Below are positions 1 through 11,329 of a stretch of 64,000 nucleotides of DNA, in pieces (position 1 is the first letter of the stretch; every line of letters starts with the position of its first letter). Origin of the DNA: Hippasteria phrygiana (taxonomy: Eukaryota > Echinodermata > Asteroidea > Valvatida > Goniasteridae); the NCBI GenBank assembly GCA_037893225.1, contig JAZGUH010000024.1, positions 124,001 to 188,000 of the forward strand. Direction: 5' to 3'. Under the pieces are notes generated by a model. It ran no database searches and was not told where the DNA came from. It worked only from the letters and a program-made list of their open reading frames with translations. A program made the translations under genes and the position numbers.

Positions 1-1289
1 TCGATGGGGGAGAGATGATGTGTGTCAAGCATGTCACCCTCTGCATCAGACAACCCCTGGTCCGAACCCGTGGCCTCCGTAGCTGGTGTACGCTCGCGAT
101 GGAGGGGCACCGCCGGCACTGAATCCCCATCCGACTCCGAGAAAACTGCTGAAGGGTGGATGGAAATGGCCGGAGGTGAGGCCGGGGCACGACCCAAAGC
201 CTGGGGGAGATGTTGTTGGTCACGACGAACCCAACCCTGGACGTCCCGAGTCGGCGGAGCGACAACGGGGGCGACACTGGGGGCGAGTTGACCGAAGTGC
301 GGGGCCGGCTGACCCATCTGGGGGGCAAGCAGGCCCGCGCTCGGGGCGAGTTGGCCCGCAATGGGGGCGAACCGTCCCGTGTCCGGGGCGAGTCGGCCAG
401 CGTGTGGGGCGAGTTGGCCCACTGGCGCGAACCCCGCAGTTGACAAGGTCGACAGGGACGCGGTGAACGCCTGGAAAGCCTGTAAGAGATCCGCATTGGA
501 AACGGACTCCGCATGTTTGCGGTGTTTCCGGGAGCGGTCCGAGGACGATGGTGTGTCCGAGGAACGGTGACGTTTCTTACGCGATTTCCCTTTCTTGACT
601 GGGCGACCCCGCAAAACCTCAGTATCCGAGGGCTCGGTGGAGGGCGGGATCGCTGGAATTCCGGAGCATCGGAGTAAGTCCGAGGCAGAGGAAAAACTCG
701 CAACGGGGACCCATGGGTCCCCCACCGAATGGCCAGGGGCTAACAGCCCGGGCGGATCGGTGATTGCGCTGCCCGCCAGGGTGGCACCGCTACCCTGGGT
801 CCCGTGGTCATATGCCAGTGACCCATGGGTAGAGGCGGGCAGATTGGTCACGCTCAGCGTGGCCGTAGCCTTGGCCACACTGCCCGGGATCGGGGGGTGG
901 CCAGAGGCAAATGAAGGCAACTCGGCGGGGAGGGTGTCCCGCTTGCCTTTGAAGCTTTGGACCGTGGTGCGCGATTTTTGGCGACTCTTACCGGTCAGCT
1001 TCTGAGTCGGCTGGTTTTCCCCGTTATCCGCGGCCGGGGGAACGGGCTGAATATAGCCCGATCCCCGGCCTATGGGGAGGCCACTGCCCGTTTCCGGGCA
1101 GCGGAGTGAAGTCTGTGTACGGGGGAGGGTGGCCCCAACAGATTCACGGTCGGAGGCAAGGCCATGGGAGGAGGGTGTCTCCCTGGGCTCGCCCCCCGGA
1201 GGTGCGGGCAGTCCCGTGGAACCCACGTCCACGGGTACCGCCCCGCACCGAGCCGACTTACGCTTCACATTTTTCTCCCGTGAAGCCAT
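1..1289 (-). CDS. Partial uncharacterised ORF, possibly retroelement ORF1 (gag-like)
   Basis: Reading the minus strand from the ATG at 1289-1287 gives 429 codons with no stop before the window edge, so the ORF has no visible end. It starts MASREKNVKRKSA and is rich in Ser, Pro, Gly, Thr and basic residues. A strongly basic, NLS-like stretch (KKGKSRKKRHR) lies at about residues 231-241, followed by a Ser/Arg segment. Residues about 286-345 form heptad-like repeats on the pattern G-(Q/R/L)-(L/F)-A-P-x-x. Base composition is much more GC-rich than the AT-rich DNA to its right. An open frame of this length in GC-rich DNA beside a satellite suggests a recent retroelement ORF1, for instance of DIRS type, but no diagnostic domain is visible. 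A cellular low-complexity protein is the alternative. The ORF itself is certain; its function is not. Confidence 0.6.
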   Translation of the reverse strand, partial: MASREKNVKRKSARCGAVPVDVGSTGLPAPPGGEPRETPSSHGLASDRESVGATLPRTQTSLRCPETGSGLPIGRGSGYIQPVPPAADNGENQPTQKLTGKSRQKSRTTVQSFKGKRDTLPAELPSFASGHPPIPGSVAKATATLSVTNLPASTHGSLAYDHGTQGSGATLAGSAITDPPGLLAPGHSVGDPWVPVASFSSASDLLRCSGIPAIPPSTEPSDTEVLRGRPVKKGKSRKKRHRSSDTPSSSDRSRKHRKHAESVSNADLLQAFQAFTASLSTLSTAGFAPVGQLAPHAGRLAPDTGRFAPIAGQLAPSAGLLAPQMGQPAPHFGQLAPSVAPVVAPPTRDVQGWVRRDQQHLPQALGRAPASPPAISIHPSAVFSESDGDSVPAVPLHRERTPATEATGSDQGLSDAEGDMLDTHHLSPI

Positions 1290-1560
1290 GAATATCGAAA
1301 TAACAAACTAAACACAAGAATACAAACTCTACAATCTTTATTCAAGAATACTTAGCAAATGTACGGCAGACGTAGACGTAAACTGCGTGTATAACGCCAC
1401 TGAAAAAATTTCACGTCCTACGCTGATCAGCGCTAAGAGAAAAGAGGAAGCTAACATGGCGGGTGTGCCGCGGGGCATGGTGGGAAGGCTATTGTGTGAA
1501 ATCTTAGCGAGTGTATTGCGCCCTCTAGGGAAATATGCATTGGTAGTGGCTCTACGGGTA
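1290..1560. other. Non-coding DNA upstream of the minus-strand ORF
   Basis: This is the presumed 5' leader of the minus-strand ORF. No gene is visible. A GCGCCCTCTAG motif resembling an insect-type CTCF site occurs at 1518-1528. No terminal repeat could be matched to another place in the window. Confidence 0.3.
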
Positions 1561-3140
1561 AGATGAGCGCTGTAGACACTAAATTTTCAGAGGGCCATGC
1601 TCTCTCTGAAAATACCACACTCACAGTAGTGCGGTCCAAATTGGGTGGTCCATCCTCCACCAAGGTTTACAAAATGTCGTTTTCAGAAGATTTTTTCTCT
1701 GTCTGAAAGTATCGAAATCACAATGATGTGTGCAAAATAATGTAGAGGCAAGTTCCTCCATCATGGCAAATAAATGATTCATATGCAGAGGTCTTTCTGT
1801 CCAAAAGTATCACCCCCGCAATGGTATGCTCGATTTGGGAGGCTCGTCCTCCCCATGGTACACAACGCTCCATTTTTAATTTTATGTATTTACAGAGTCC
1901 ATTTTTTCTCTGTCGAAAGGCGCCGCATTCATAATCGCATGTTCAACTCACAAGGCCTGTCCTCCACTATGGCACCCATTTGTTATTTTTATTTTTTGTA
2001 ATTTTCTATTTACAGAGATGATTTCTTCTCTGTCTGTATGTTCAACTCGCAAGGCCTGTCCTCCACCATGGCACACAAATGTTCTATTTACAGAGACAAT
2101 TTCTCCTCTGTCTGTCTGTTCAACTCACGAGACCTGTACTCCACCATGGTACACATATATTTCATTTACAGAGAAAATTTATCCTCTATGTGTATGTGTT
2201 CAACTATTAAGAAGGCCCGTACTCCACCATGGTACACATATATTTCATTTACAGAGGCAAATTTACTTCTGTCTGTATGTTCAATTCACAAGGCCTGTAC
2301 TCCACCATGGTACACATATATTTCATGCACAGAGGACATTTCTTCTCTGTCTGTATGTTCAAATCACAAGGCCTGTACTCCACCATGGTACGCATATATT
2401 TCATTTACAGAGGCAATTTTACTTCTGTCTGTATGTTCAATTCACAAGGCCTGTACTCCACCATGGTACACACATATTTCATTTACAGAGGCCATTTCTC
2501 ATCCGTCTGTATGTTCAACTCACAAGGCCTGCACTCCATCATGGCACACATATTTCATTTACAGAGGCAATTTATCCTCTATGTGTATGTGTTCAACTAT
2601 TAAGAAGGCCCGTACTCCACCATGGTACACATATATTTCATTTACAGAGGCAAATTTACTTCTGTCTGTATGTTCAATTCACAAGGCCTGTACTCCACCA
2701 TGGTACACATATACTTCATGCACAGAGGACATTTCTTCTCTGTCTGTATGTTCAAATCACAAGGCCTGTACTCCACCATGGTACACATATATTTCATTTA
2801 CAGAGGCAATTTTACTTCTATCTGTATGTTCAATTCACAAGGCCTGTACTCCACCATGGTACACATATTTCATGCACAGAGGCCATTTCTTCTCTGTCTG
2901 TATATGTTCAACTCACAAGGCCTGCCCTCCACCATGGTACGCATGTATTCCATTTACAAAGGAAATTCCTTTGTATGTTCAAATGACGAGGCCTGCCCTC
3001 CCCATGGTACACAAATGTTTCATTCACAGATGGCAACCTCTTCTCTGCATAAAAGTACCAAACTCATAATGGTATGCCCAACTGGCGAGGCCTGTCCTCC
3101 GCCATGGTACACCAATGTTTCATTCATAAAGGCCAATTCT
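1560..3140. repeat. 78-bp satellite (minisatellite array) with a 393-bp higher-order repeat
   Basis: A unit containing CATTTACAGAGG...CTGTCTGTATGTTCAA...GGCCTGTACTCCACCATGG recurs. The conserved ATGG falls at 2068, 2146, 2229, 2307, 2385 and 2463, a period of 78 bp (83 once). The block whose ATGG is at 2229 returns at 2622, so about five units make a 393-bp higher-order repeat. Units before about 1890 and after about 2960 are more diverged. Because 78 is a multiple of three, several frames stay open for 230-340 codons. These are by-products of the period, since three overlapping frames are open together and none has domain-like composition. Confidence 0.9.
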
Positions 3141-3189
3141 TCCCGTATCATCCTTTTGTTTTTGTCTCAAAGAATCAACATCGCAAGAT

Positions 3190-4370
3190 TGTACCCAACC
3201 AAGGTACAGCAAAGTATGATTTTCAGAGGGTTTTTCTCTGTCCCAAATATCACACTCAGAATGTGGTGTCCGAATATGGAGGTGTCTGACTTTACAGTCC
3301 TCCAGCCAGGTACATAAAAATGTCATTTCCAGAGGATTGGTGTCTGCTTCTAATATCACACTCAGAATGGTGTGTTGGAATACAGAGGCATTTGACTGTA
3401 CCGTCCTCCAGCAAGGTACATAAAAATGTCACTTTCAGAGGGTTTTCTCCGTCTGAAATATTACACTCGGAATGGTGTGCTAGGTATGTGACTTTACCGT
3501 CCTCTAGCAAGGTACATAAAAATGTCATTTTCAGCGGGTTTTTCTCCGCCTCAAATATCACACTCAGAATGGTGTGTTGGAATATAAAGGTGTCCGACTT
3601 TACCATCCTCCAACAAGGTACATAAAATTGTCATTTTCAGCGGGGTTTTCTCTGCCTCAAATATCACACTCAGAATGGTGTGTTGGAATATAAAGGTATC
3701 TGACTTTACCATCCTCCAACAAGGTACATCGAAATGTCATTTTCAGAGGGTTTTTCTCTGCCTCTAATATTACACTCAGAATGGTGTGCTGGAATATAAA
3801 GGTATCTGACTTTACCAACCTCCAACAAGGCACATAAAAATGTCATTTTCAGAGGGTTTCTCTCTGCCTCTAATATCACACTCAGATTGGTGTGTTGGAA
3901 TATAGAGGCGTTTGACTTTTACCATCCTCCAGCAAGGTACATCAAAATGTCATTTTCAGAGGGTTTCTCTCTGCCTCTAATATCACACTCAGATTGGTGT
4001 GTTGGAATATAGAGGCGCTTGACTTTTACCATCCTCCAGCAAGGCACATAAAAATGTAATTTTCAGAGGGTTTTTCTCTGTCACTAATATCACACTCAGA
4101 ATTGTGTGTTGGAATATGGAGGGGTTTGACTTTACAGCCCTCCGACGAGGCACATAAAATGTCATTTTGAGAGGGTCTCAAGATATCACACTCAGAATGG
4201 TGTGTTCGAATTGAGAGACCTGTCCCTACCACGGTAGATACAATTGTTTTATTTTCAGAGGGCTTTACTTTATCCTAAAGCATCACGCTTACAAAAGGAA
4301 GGGTGTTCAAATTTTGAGGCCTTCCTCCACCCAGGCACATTTGCAGTAGGAATTTGCTTTTGTTTGCATA
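3190..4370. repeat. About 106-bp satellite array adjoining the 78-bp array
   Basis: A unit containing TGTCATTTTCAGAGGGTTT, CTAATATCACACTCAGAATGGTGTG and CCATCCTCCAACAAGGTACAT repeats with its TGTCAT landmark at 3321, 3427, 3523, 3630, 3735, 3841, 3949, 4055 and 4160, a spacing of 96-108 bp. It shares short motifs with the 78-bp array (TCCTCCA.CAAGGTACA, TTTTCAGAGG), so both probably come from one ancestral unit. The last units, after 4244, decay into AT-rich sequence. Confidence 0.88.
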
Positions 4371-5129
4371 TTTTTTTAATTTCTTTTTTGCATATTATAA
4401 TTTATTGTTTTTTCTTTTTGCTCATAGACCTTGGCCGTAAATTATAGCTACTTTGAAAGAGCAGGGCTTCAGAATCTAGAATCTGCAAAAATATTTAAAA
4501 TAGCCCAAGGGGTTCTCGAAATACATCAAATCTAAGGACGGACAACTTGTGTCATTAATTTTTTTCTTTTACTTGGAAGTCAAATGCCATTTTATGTATT
4601 TCCTTATAGCGGCCACGGCTCCAAGAAAATCACATAATCACAAGATATTTTCTCCCCGTCTCTATAATGGTTCATTTGCTTTCATCCATTTTTGGCAGGC
4701 ATGTTATGTATGCATTCTTCCAATAACATCTATGATTTCAGATGTTCATAATTAATTTTAATGTCAATTTACATAATTAACCCTAAAGGGCGCAAAAAAT
4801 CAACTTTGAAGGATGTGAAAATCTGTCTTTGACACATTGACCCACTGGCATCATAGAATCGGCAGATGACATTTTAGGCAGTCTCTGAAAATAACTCTTG
4901 AAGATATACATACAAAATTTGCATAATTAATTAGGTTTTGCATAATTAATTATTACCATTTCGAAATAACTGCAGTTTCACCAGAGATACTGTGTAGAAG
5001 ACATTCATTCAGGGTAAAGTACGTTTGTGCAAAACCTATTTTCAACACCTACGTAAAACCTATCAGTAATTGTGTGGTCAATGCTTTGAAAATTATTAAA
5101 ATTAAATATATATATATATATATATATAC
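4371..5129. other. AT-rich intergenic DNA ending in a (TA)n tract
   Basis: No coding region, RNA gene or element end was recognised. A (TA)n microsatellite at about 5105-5128 abuts the 5'-truncated LINE that follows, so the LINE may have inserted at or beside the simple repeat. Confidence 0.5.
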
Positions 5130-5561
5130 TCTAATAATCTGCTTAAGTCAATAGCAAGACAAAATAACTGGGGCTTCATTGACAATGGAAACATAAACCC
5201 AAATCACCTTGTATCGGATGGCGTGCACCTCAACTCAACAGGAGTGCGTCTACTTGCCATGAACATTATCCAACACGTCGCAGGACCACATAAGACCACT
5301 GCTAGCCGCATCACACACCAGAGGACCCCGTTCGGCAAGACCTTGTACTCTGATGTCGTGAAGGAGCGGACTACAGCGAATCGTGATGTCCCGACGGGTT
5401 TTCAAATGGCAAATCAGTACTACCCACACCCGTATCAAAAACAGCATCCAACCCATCTCCGTCAGCCACTAACCCAGACACACTATCGAGGCCAGGAATG
5501 GGACCAATACCTAAAAACGGTCAGAGAGCTGCTCAATCCACAAGGCAAAAATCTACGATAG
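5130..5561 (+). pseudogene. L2-type LINE ORF1, C-terminal part with SGNH/GDSL esterase end
   Basis: The frame is open from 5130 to the stop at 5559-5561 and has no start of its own, so ORF1 is cut at its 5' side where it meets the (TA)n tract. The first part reads NNWGFIDN...VSDGVHLNSTG. This matches the last conserved block of SGNH (GDSL-like) hydrolases, with the catalytic Asp (codon 5217-5219) and His (codon 5226-5228). Esterase-type ORF1 proteins are known from CR1/L2-group LINEs. The rest is a Gln/Pro/His-rich tail. Its 3' end overlaps the start of ORF2 by 64 nt in another frame, as expected for a bicistronic LINE. Confidence 0.7.
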
Positions 5562-6660
5562 ACTTAACAGATGGCGTTATCTACAACCGAAGCTCCGGGG
5601 TATTCTCATTCGCCCATCTTAATGTGAGAAGTTTAATAAACAAATTTGACCAATTTAAAATTTTAATGTCTACAAATCCATTCGATATCATCTGTCTAAA
5701 TGAAACTTTCTGCAATGCCTCAATCTCCGACGATGAAATCACATTACCAAATTTTTCCATTGTCAGAAAAGACATGAACCGGCATGGTGGTGGGGTTGCC
5801 ATATACATCCGAAACAATTTAACTTTCACTCGTCGTGAGGATCTTGAAACAGATGATGTCGAGTGCATATGGGTTGAAATTAGGTGTAAACAAAGACAGC
5901 CTGTGCTTATTAGTTCTATTTATAGGCCACCTTCAAGCTCTGTTGAATTCATTGATAAACTAAGTGATATTATTAATAAGGCCTCCTGTGAATGTAAATA
6001 AATTATTGCAACTGGGGACTTTAATTGTGATGTTTCAGTTGACGATGATAGTATGAACTCAAACCCAATTATTTCTTGTTTTGGTATATTCCAATTGGCG
6101 CAACTCATACATGACTCAACACGTGTCACTGAGTCCACTCAAACAATAATCGATCTCATTTTCAGCTCCCATCCAGAGCTAATAAAGGAATGTGGTGTAT
6201 TACCAGTCCTAATCAGTGACCATTATCTTGTTTATGGTCAACATAGTTGGAAAACACCAAAAATTAAAGGTCGCTCAATAAATTTTCGATGTCTTACAAA
6301 TATAGACAATGATGCATTTAAAGACGACCTCCTTAATGCACCATGGCAATATGTACTGGACTCTTATGATGTTGATGAAGCGTGGTGCAAATGGCACTCC
6401 ATATTTATGAGTATTATTAACTTTCATGCGCCAATCAAAACTAAACGTATTCGGGGTGCCTCTTTACCTTGGCTCGATTGCGAAATTCTTAAACTTATGA
6501 GACAGCGGGATCGTGCACACAAAATCGCAAAACGCTCAGGCTCACAGATCGATTGGGACTCTTACAAAAAGCTGCGGAATAATGTAACTAATAAAATCCG
6601 CACTAAGAAGAGCGAATACTATACATCAGCCATAGAAGAAAATAAAAGCAATTCATCTAT
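5498..6660 (+). pseudogene. L2-type LINE ORF2, endonuclease part
   Basis: The frame opens at ATG 5498. It carries an apurinic-like endonuclease: FSFAHLNVRSL near the start, then FDIICLNETF, RHGGGVAIYIRNNL, SSIYRPPSS and ATGDFNCDV, which are the metal- and phosphate-binding blocks of LINE endonucleases, and then a connecting region. An in-frame TAA at 5999-6001 interrupts the domain, and the same frame resumes at once with IIATGDFN. Near 6655-6665 the frame slips to that of the reverse transcriptase. The copy is therefore dead but little diverged. Confidence 0.85.
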
Positions 6661-8432
6661 ATGCTATGGAAAAAACTAAAGGAGGTACTTCCTAAAAAAC
6701 AGAAAATTGCTCCAAATTCTATCACTTCCCCAAATGGAGAAAATATTGACGATCCCACTGACATTGCTGATACATTAAATGAACACTTTTCTACAATAGG
6801 AAAACGTTCAGCTAGAAATTGCCCATCGGGCGAACTTGAAAACAATGATACCTACGCCTCTATTGTTGATTCTCTGGATGAACTTGAAGAATGCACTGTA
6901 CATAATATTACAGAAGAGTTCGTTCAAAAGCAAATATCATCCATGTCGGTTGGGAAAGCAACAGGTCCGGATGGCATCATTGTTAAAATGATTAAAATTG
7001 CTTCCCCTTATATTACTAAATCTTTAACTTATATTTTTAACCTCTCCATAACATGCGAGCAATACCCTAAAGTTTGGAAACACGCCTTGGTAACACCAAT
7101 TCACAAGGGAGGAGATAAATGTAGTACAGGTAATTATCGGCCTATTTCTATACTGCCAATTATCTCTAAGATTCTAGAAAGATGGGTGCACTCGGCAGTA
7201 TATAGCTACCTCGATGATAACAATTTGATACCTAGTTGCCAATCGGGATTTAGACCCTTGCACTCAACTGAAAGCACTCTACACGATTTAACAAACAAGT
7301 GTTTTGAGGCTATGGAGCAAGGTGAAGTTACAGGTAGCGTGTTCATAGATCTCAGTAAAGTTTTTGATTGTGTGGATCATGTAATCCTACTAGGCAAATT
7401 GAAGAAGCTGAATTTGTCATCTTCTGGAATTAATTGGTTTAAGTCGTACCTAGACGGTCGTAGTCAGTCTGTAAATATTAAGGGCACAATATCGAAGGTC
7501 TTGCCCATAGACATAGGCGTTCCACAAGGGTCGATCTTAGGGCCACTTTTATTCATTGTTTATAGTAGTGATTTTCCATCCTGTATACCCCAAAATTGCA
7601 ACTTATTTATGTATGCAGATGACTCCACGTTAACTTGTAGCTCCTCTAGTATTAACGAAATAGAAAGGAACTTAAATGTAGCTCTTGCTAGTATTCACAA
7701 CTGGTGCCAAAGCAGGGGCGGATCTAGGTTTTACCCAAGGGGGGGGGGGGGGGGGGGGGGGTTACCTGAGGTGATTGGCCTACACACCCCAGCGTGCCGA
7801 TTTTTGGACACCCGACACTGTTTTTTTTTTTTTTTTCAGCCCAAGGGGGGGGTTTAAACCCCCAACCCCTCCCCCCCCCCGTAGATCCGCCACTGCAAAG
7901 AAACAAACTAGCATTAAATGCCAACAAAACCAAATGTATGCTTATTGGTTCAAGGCAGAACATATCCAACGTCGACCTGAACGTGTGCATTGCTGATAAG
8001 GTTATCGAAAAAGTGAAATCTTGTAAATGCTTGGGTGTAGTTGTTGATGAAACATTAAGTTGGGGTACACATGTTGAATACGTAAGGAAGACTGTTTCGT
8101 CTAAATTGGGTGTGTTAAACAGAATTCGTGATTACGTTCCCCAAAGCAGCCTGCACACACTCTTTGTAAGTTTAGTTATGCCATCTTTAGAGTATTGCTG
8201 TACGGTGTGGGGAGGAAGGTACATATCTCACGACAATACCCTCAACAAATGTCTAAAAAGAGCCGCACGGATAATCCTTAAATGTACCTCCCTCACCCCC
8301 TCAGCTGATATGTTTGCCAGACTAAATTGGATTCCTTTTAAAGAAAGAGTTCAGTCCAAAAAGGCTATCTTTGTTTTCAAAACAACGGTTAGGCCTAATC
8401 CTTCAGAAGATCCATCTTGCGAGGGGAGATAA
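6661..8432 (+). pseudogene. L2-type LINE ORF2, reverse transcriptase part, split by a MITE
   Basis: The region shows the RT blocks in order: MSVGKATGPDGI, ALVTPIHKGGD, NYRPISILPIISKILE, QSGFRPLHST, FIDLSKVFDCVDH, GVPQGSILGPLLF and the catalytic MYADDSTL (YADD at 7612-7623). After block E the frame is cut at 7713 by a 183-bp MITE. It resumes at 7901 with LNANKTKCM, and CLGVVVDETLSWGTHV follows. Removing the insertion plus one 5-bp target duplication restores the frame exactly. The C-terminal region ends at 8432, a few residues after the fingers-like KKAIFVFKT, so the 3' end looks shortened. The DLS.FD.VDH and YADD style fits the L2/CR1 group. Confidence 0.9.
7708..7900. mobile_element. hAT-like MITE with 5-bp TSD (copy 1)
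   Basis: A 183-bp element (7713-7895) is flanked by the direct repeat CAAAG at 7708-7712 and 7896-7900. Its ends are CAGGGGCGGATCTA and, inverted, CAGTGGCGGATCTA: 14 bp with one mismatch. The interior is a long G run, a T run and a C run, so it is low complexity and codes for nothing. The CAG(G/T)GGCG terminus is hAT-like. A 5-bp duplication is shorter than the usual 8 bp of hAT elements but is reported for a hAT subgroup. Its insertion broke the LINE RT. Confidence 0.88.
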
Positions 8433-8435
8433 GTT

Positions 8436-9086
8436 TAAATTTCAATAAACAAAACATTACCATGTGTAAGTCTACTCCAGATTTTGGGCCATAATCCCTG
8501 TAATGATTGAAACGTTCTATTATAAATATCCTCGTTATGCCCACCAAGAGCGCATAAACATGTATGGGTGCCATTTTAATAAAAATAGATTCATAGCAAT
8601 TAGCAGATGACTCTACGTTGTCATATTCAGAGGTAAACCCTCAACTTTTTATGAACTGTAAACAATTCATGACATCTTTAAGCCATGACGATCAGCCGTG
8701 AAAGGCAATTCTGAATTTATTATTATGATGTATGCGGCAGTATTGCGTATATAAAAAATACAGCAGGTTCCAGTTTGTGTGAGAATATGGATATTAGACT
8801 GGTACCCAAGCTCGCCCAACAGTACCTGCGCGCAGCAAGTTACACAGCACCTGCCTGAACCATGCATTCTATCAGATTATCGGCCAAAAAGCTGCCTAAC
8901 AAAAGTATATTTCCTGAAGCCACTTCATAACCAATATCATCCGAATTTAGCTATTTACGATAACAATATATATATATATATATATGTTATATATCTATCT
9001 ACTGCTTATCAAGATGGATCTCAAACGATAGGCCCTACCCATTTTCAAAGTGAAAATTGAGCGCGAAATTTCTTTTGGAGCGTCAC
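8436..9086. other. Non-coding stretch with a (TA)n tract
   Basis: No gene was recognised. A (TA)n microsatellite lies at about 8967-8985. The LINE 3' end probably lies within the first hundred bases, but no tail repeat is obvious. Confidence 0.4.
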
Positions 9087-9320
9087 TTATTTAAACCGCT
9101 CGGCCGATTTTGAGCAGGACGCATCAGACAAAGAATGAATCTGGGCCATCCGGGAAAAAACCCGAACAGGGGCCGATATGCTATTCCACAGCGCCAGGAT
9201 TGGACACGAAAAACGGAAGCGCCTTCCGACTGTTACCGAGGGAAGTGCGACAAAAGGCGTCCACGGCCGATCGGGGAGATTTTGCCTACACAGTACGGCG
9301 ACGGGAGAACATTTTAAGTC
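9087..9320 (-). pseudogene. Possible LINE ORF2 C-terminal relic
   Basis: On the minus strand a 98-codon frame includes LCRQNLPDRPWTPF and PILALWNSISAPVR. The latter resembles the C-terminal 'A.LWNSLP..LR' tail found in many LINE ORF2 proteins. No other LINE block is adjacent, so this is a weak assignment from one short motif. Confidence 0.3.
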
Positions 9321-9536
9321 GCAACTCAAAACTAATAATCTGTTTGGATGCATGTTCCGTTGATAATGACATGAGAATTTCATCAGATCTGTCGAGAGAT
9401 TTCAATTTTATTAGCATATTTTGTTTCGGAGTGAAGATGTATTAACATACCTCACTACATGCGAGTGTGCGGGGCCGTTGGGCGATTTTAATGACGTCAT
9501 TTTTTAATATTTATTTATATCGAACTCGCAAGGATG

Positions 9537-9720
9537 CGTAGTACTTGGGACCGTCCTCCAGCAAGGTACATAAATACATTCGTATTTCATTTGCAAGGGT
9601 CTTTTCCTGTCCAAAAGTGTGATACCCACAATAGCACGTTCAACTCATGGGGATTAACGTCCACCATGGAGCGCAAAGTAATGTTTCGTTTCCAGAGGCC
9701 ACTCCTCTGTCTAAAATAAA
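9537..9720. repeat. Two isolated units related to the 78/106-bp satellites
   Basis: The stretch repeats satellite landmarks in order: CCGTCCTCCAGCAAGGTACATAA, CATTTGCAAGGGTC...TGTCCAAAAGTGTG, GTTCAACTC and GTCCACCATGG, then TTTCCAGAGGCCACTCCTCTGTCTAAA. It therefore derives from the same ancestral repeat as the 1560-4370 array, some 5 kb away on the far side of the LINE. Confidence 0.75.
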
Positions 9721-10954
9721 ATAAAACTAAATGTCAAATAAAACAGATACTGTCAGGATTCCATCTTTGACACCGGTAACGATCTTACGCATAACAAAAG
9801 CCAAATTTTTCGCAAATAACTTCCGATAAAGGAAAGCCGGACTACATTTCATCGTCATGCATCAGCGAGGGACGCCGACGCGCCCATTGTATTCAACACA
9901 ATAGCATGAGGCGCGGCACTTAATACGAAACCCCGCAACGACAAGGGACCGAAATGGACGAAGTGACCCGAAAAGGATTTCCCAAACTGTCAGAAAACCA
10001 TTCAATCTTACGCAATGGGAATAAACTCCATAATATCAATGAATGCGGGTGCAAATTGCTCTGTAAATTTCTCCACGGCATCTCCGTCTTACGTGAAACC
10101 CTCACAAACAGCCCGGGAACAAAACAGTTTTTTTTTTTTTTTTTTTTTCCTACCTCATTTCTCCATAAGAATGAAAAGGGGGGCAAACGTCAAGACCGAC
10201 TGCATGTCAATAACACCACCGTGGTTGATGTCAATCAAAGACTGAGACTGAATCCTGGAACGGCACCTCGGCTTTCCTAACAGGCCGTGGCGTAGGATAC
10301 GGCCCAACAAACCAGTACCAGCGCAGAGCGAAATCAAACACGTGTGAACTGGATGACGACCAGACTGAACTGTGATAGTGTCTCTTCTGCCCTCTACGTC
10401 GCGGCAGTGCAAATAGACATTTGATGAGAATGGTGTGTTTTATTTTTTTAATAGGTATAAAATAGCCACAAGGCATCGGCAAATATGCCAGGAAAATTGG
10501 ACAGGATTAAAATAATGTATTGAGATGATATAAGGGAAAATGTACTTGAAAGGGGGTGGCGGCCCCGCCCCCTCTGCACTATTCGCGCCGCTCTTAAGTT
10601 AATAAGTCTGATCTTAAATGACTCTTAAGTTACATTTTTATTTCCGTCTGGCGGGCACACTCTACCACTGAAAATGTCGAACATTTTCCAGTAGGTTTCA
10701 TCGGGTTAACTCACCAGCTAGGCTAGCCCAATTTTGGGGGCCCTTTGTTATGGCCCTCCTGACCACACCCACCACAGTGTGCTCGGCAGACGTCCATTTC
10801 CTTACATCGGCATGCACGTGGATCATTGCTATATACATGTAAATTGGTTAACTTTCCAGCTAGGCTGACCCCCCTGGGCTCCCGCTCTAGTGCCGGAGAA
10901 TGAAATGTGTCTTCCACGCTGTGTATCTATAGTGTGGGTAGTTTTCTTTACCAA
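9721..10954. other. Non-coding stretch, no gene seen
   Basis: Short open frames here have no recognisable domain. There is a T run at about 10130-10148. A roughly 40-bp imperfect direct repeat (GGTTAACT..CCAGCTAGGCT) occurs at about 10704 and again at about 10846. Confidence 0.4.
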
Positions 10955-11215
10955 CTCTTTAAAAAAAAAAGACGCGACACAGGAAAACAAAATAGTAAGC
11001 AGAAATGCTTTTTTTCTTTCTTTTTTTAGAACACATTTAACTTAATTGTTATAATATCTCATACCTGAAAATCAAAAGTCAGCTTTCTGCAATATGTCGG
11101 AACATGCCGGTCAGAAAGTCTGAAGTCGGAACTTAATCATTTGAAAGTCAGATTTGCAAGGTATGCTACCAAGTCGGAATTCCGCCAAAAAGCGGAAGAA
11201 TCTCGTCCCTGTAAA
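10955..11215 (-). mobile_element. hAT-like element fragment (CAGGGATGAGATTC family)
   Basis: Read on the minus strand the fragment begins ACAGGGACGAGATTCTTCCG, continues with GGAATTCCGACTT and repeated CCGAC/AAGTC phrases, and ends in sequence resembling CTTACTATTTTG...GTGTC. The same order occurs in the complete element at 61471-62680, so this is the left part of another copy. The right terminus was not found. Confidence 0.6.
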
Positions 11216-11329
11216 CCTTTCCTAAATCATTCCTTATAGTGCTGGCGATAGTCAAAAAAGTGAGAATCTATTATAATGATTATAACGAGCAATTTCGTGC
11301 GTTAATTATACTGCATCTGTACTTTTTAG

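Noticed and set aside
2018..3317. Three overlapping forward ORFs of 322, 343 and 231 codons
   Set aside because: They are successive frames of the 78-bp satellite and stay open because the period is a multiple of three. All three are open at once and the products are simple translations of the repeat.
7775..7996. ORFs through the poly-G/poly-C MITE
   Set aside because: They are homopolymer translations (poly-Gly, poly-Phe, poly-Pro) created by the insertion.
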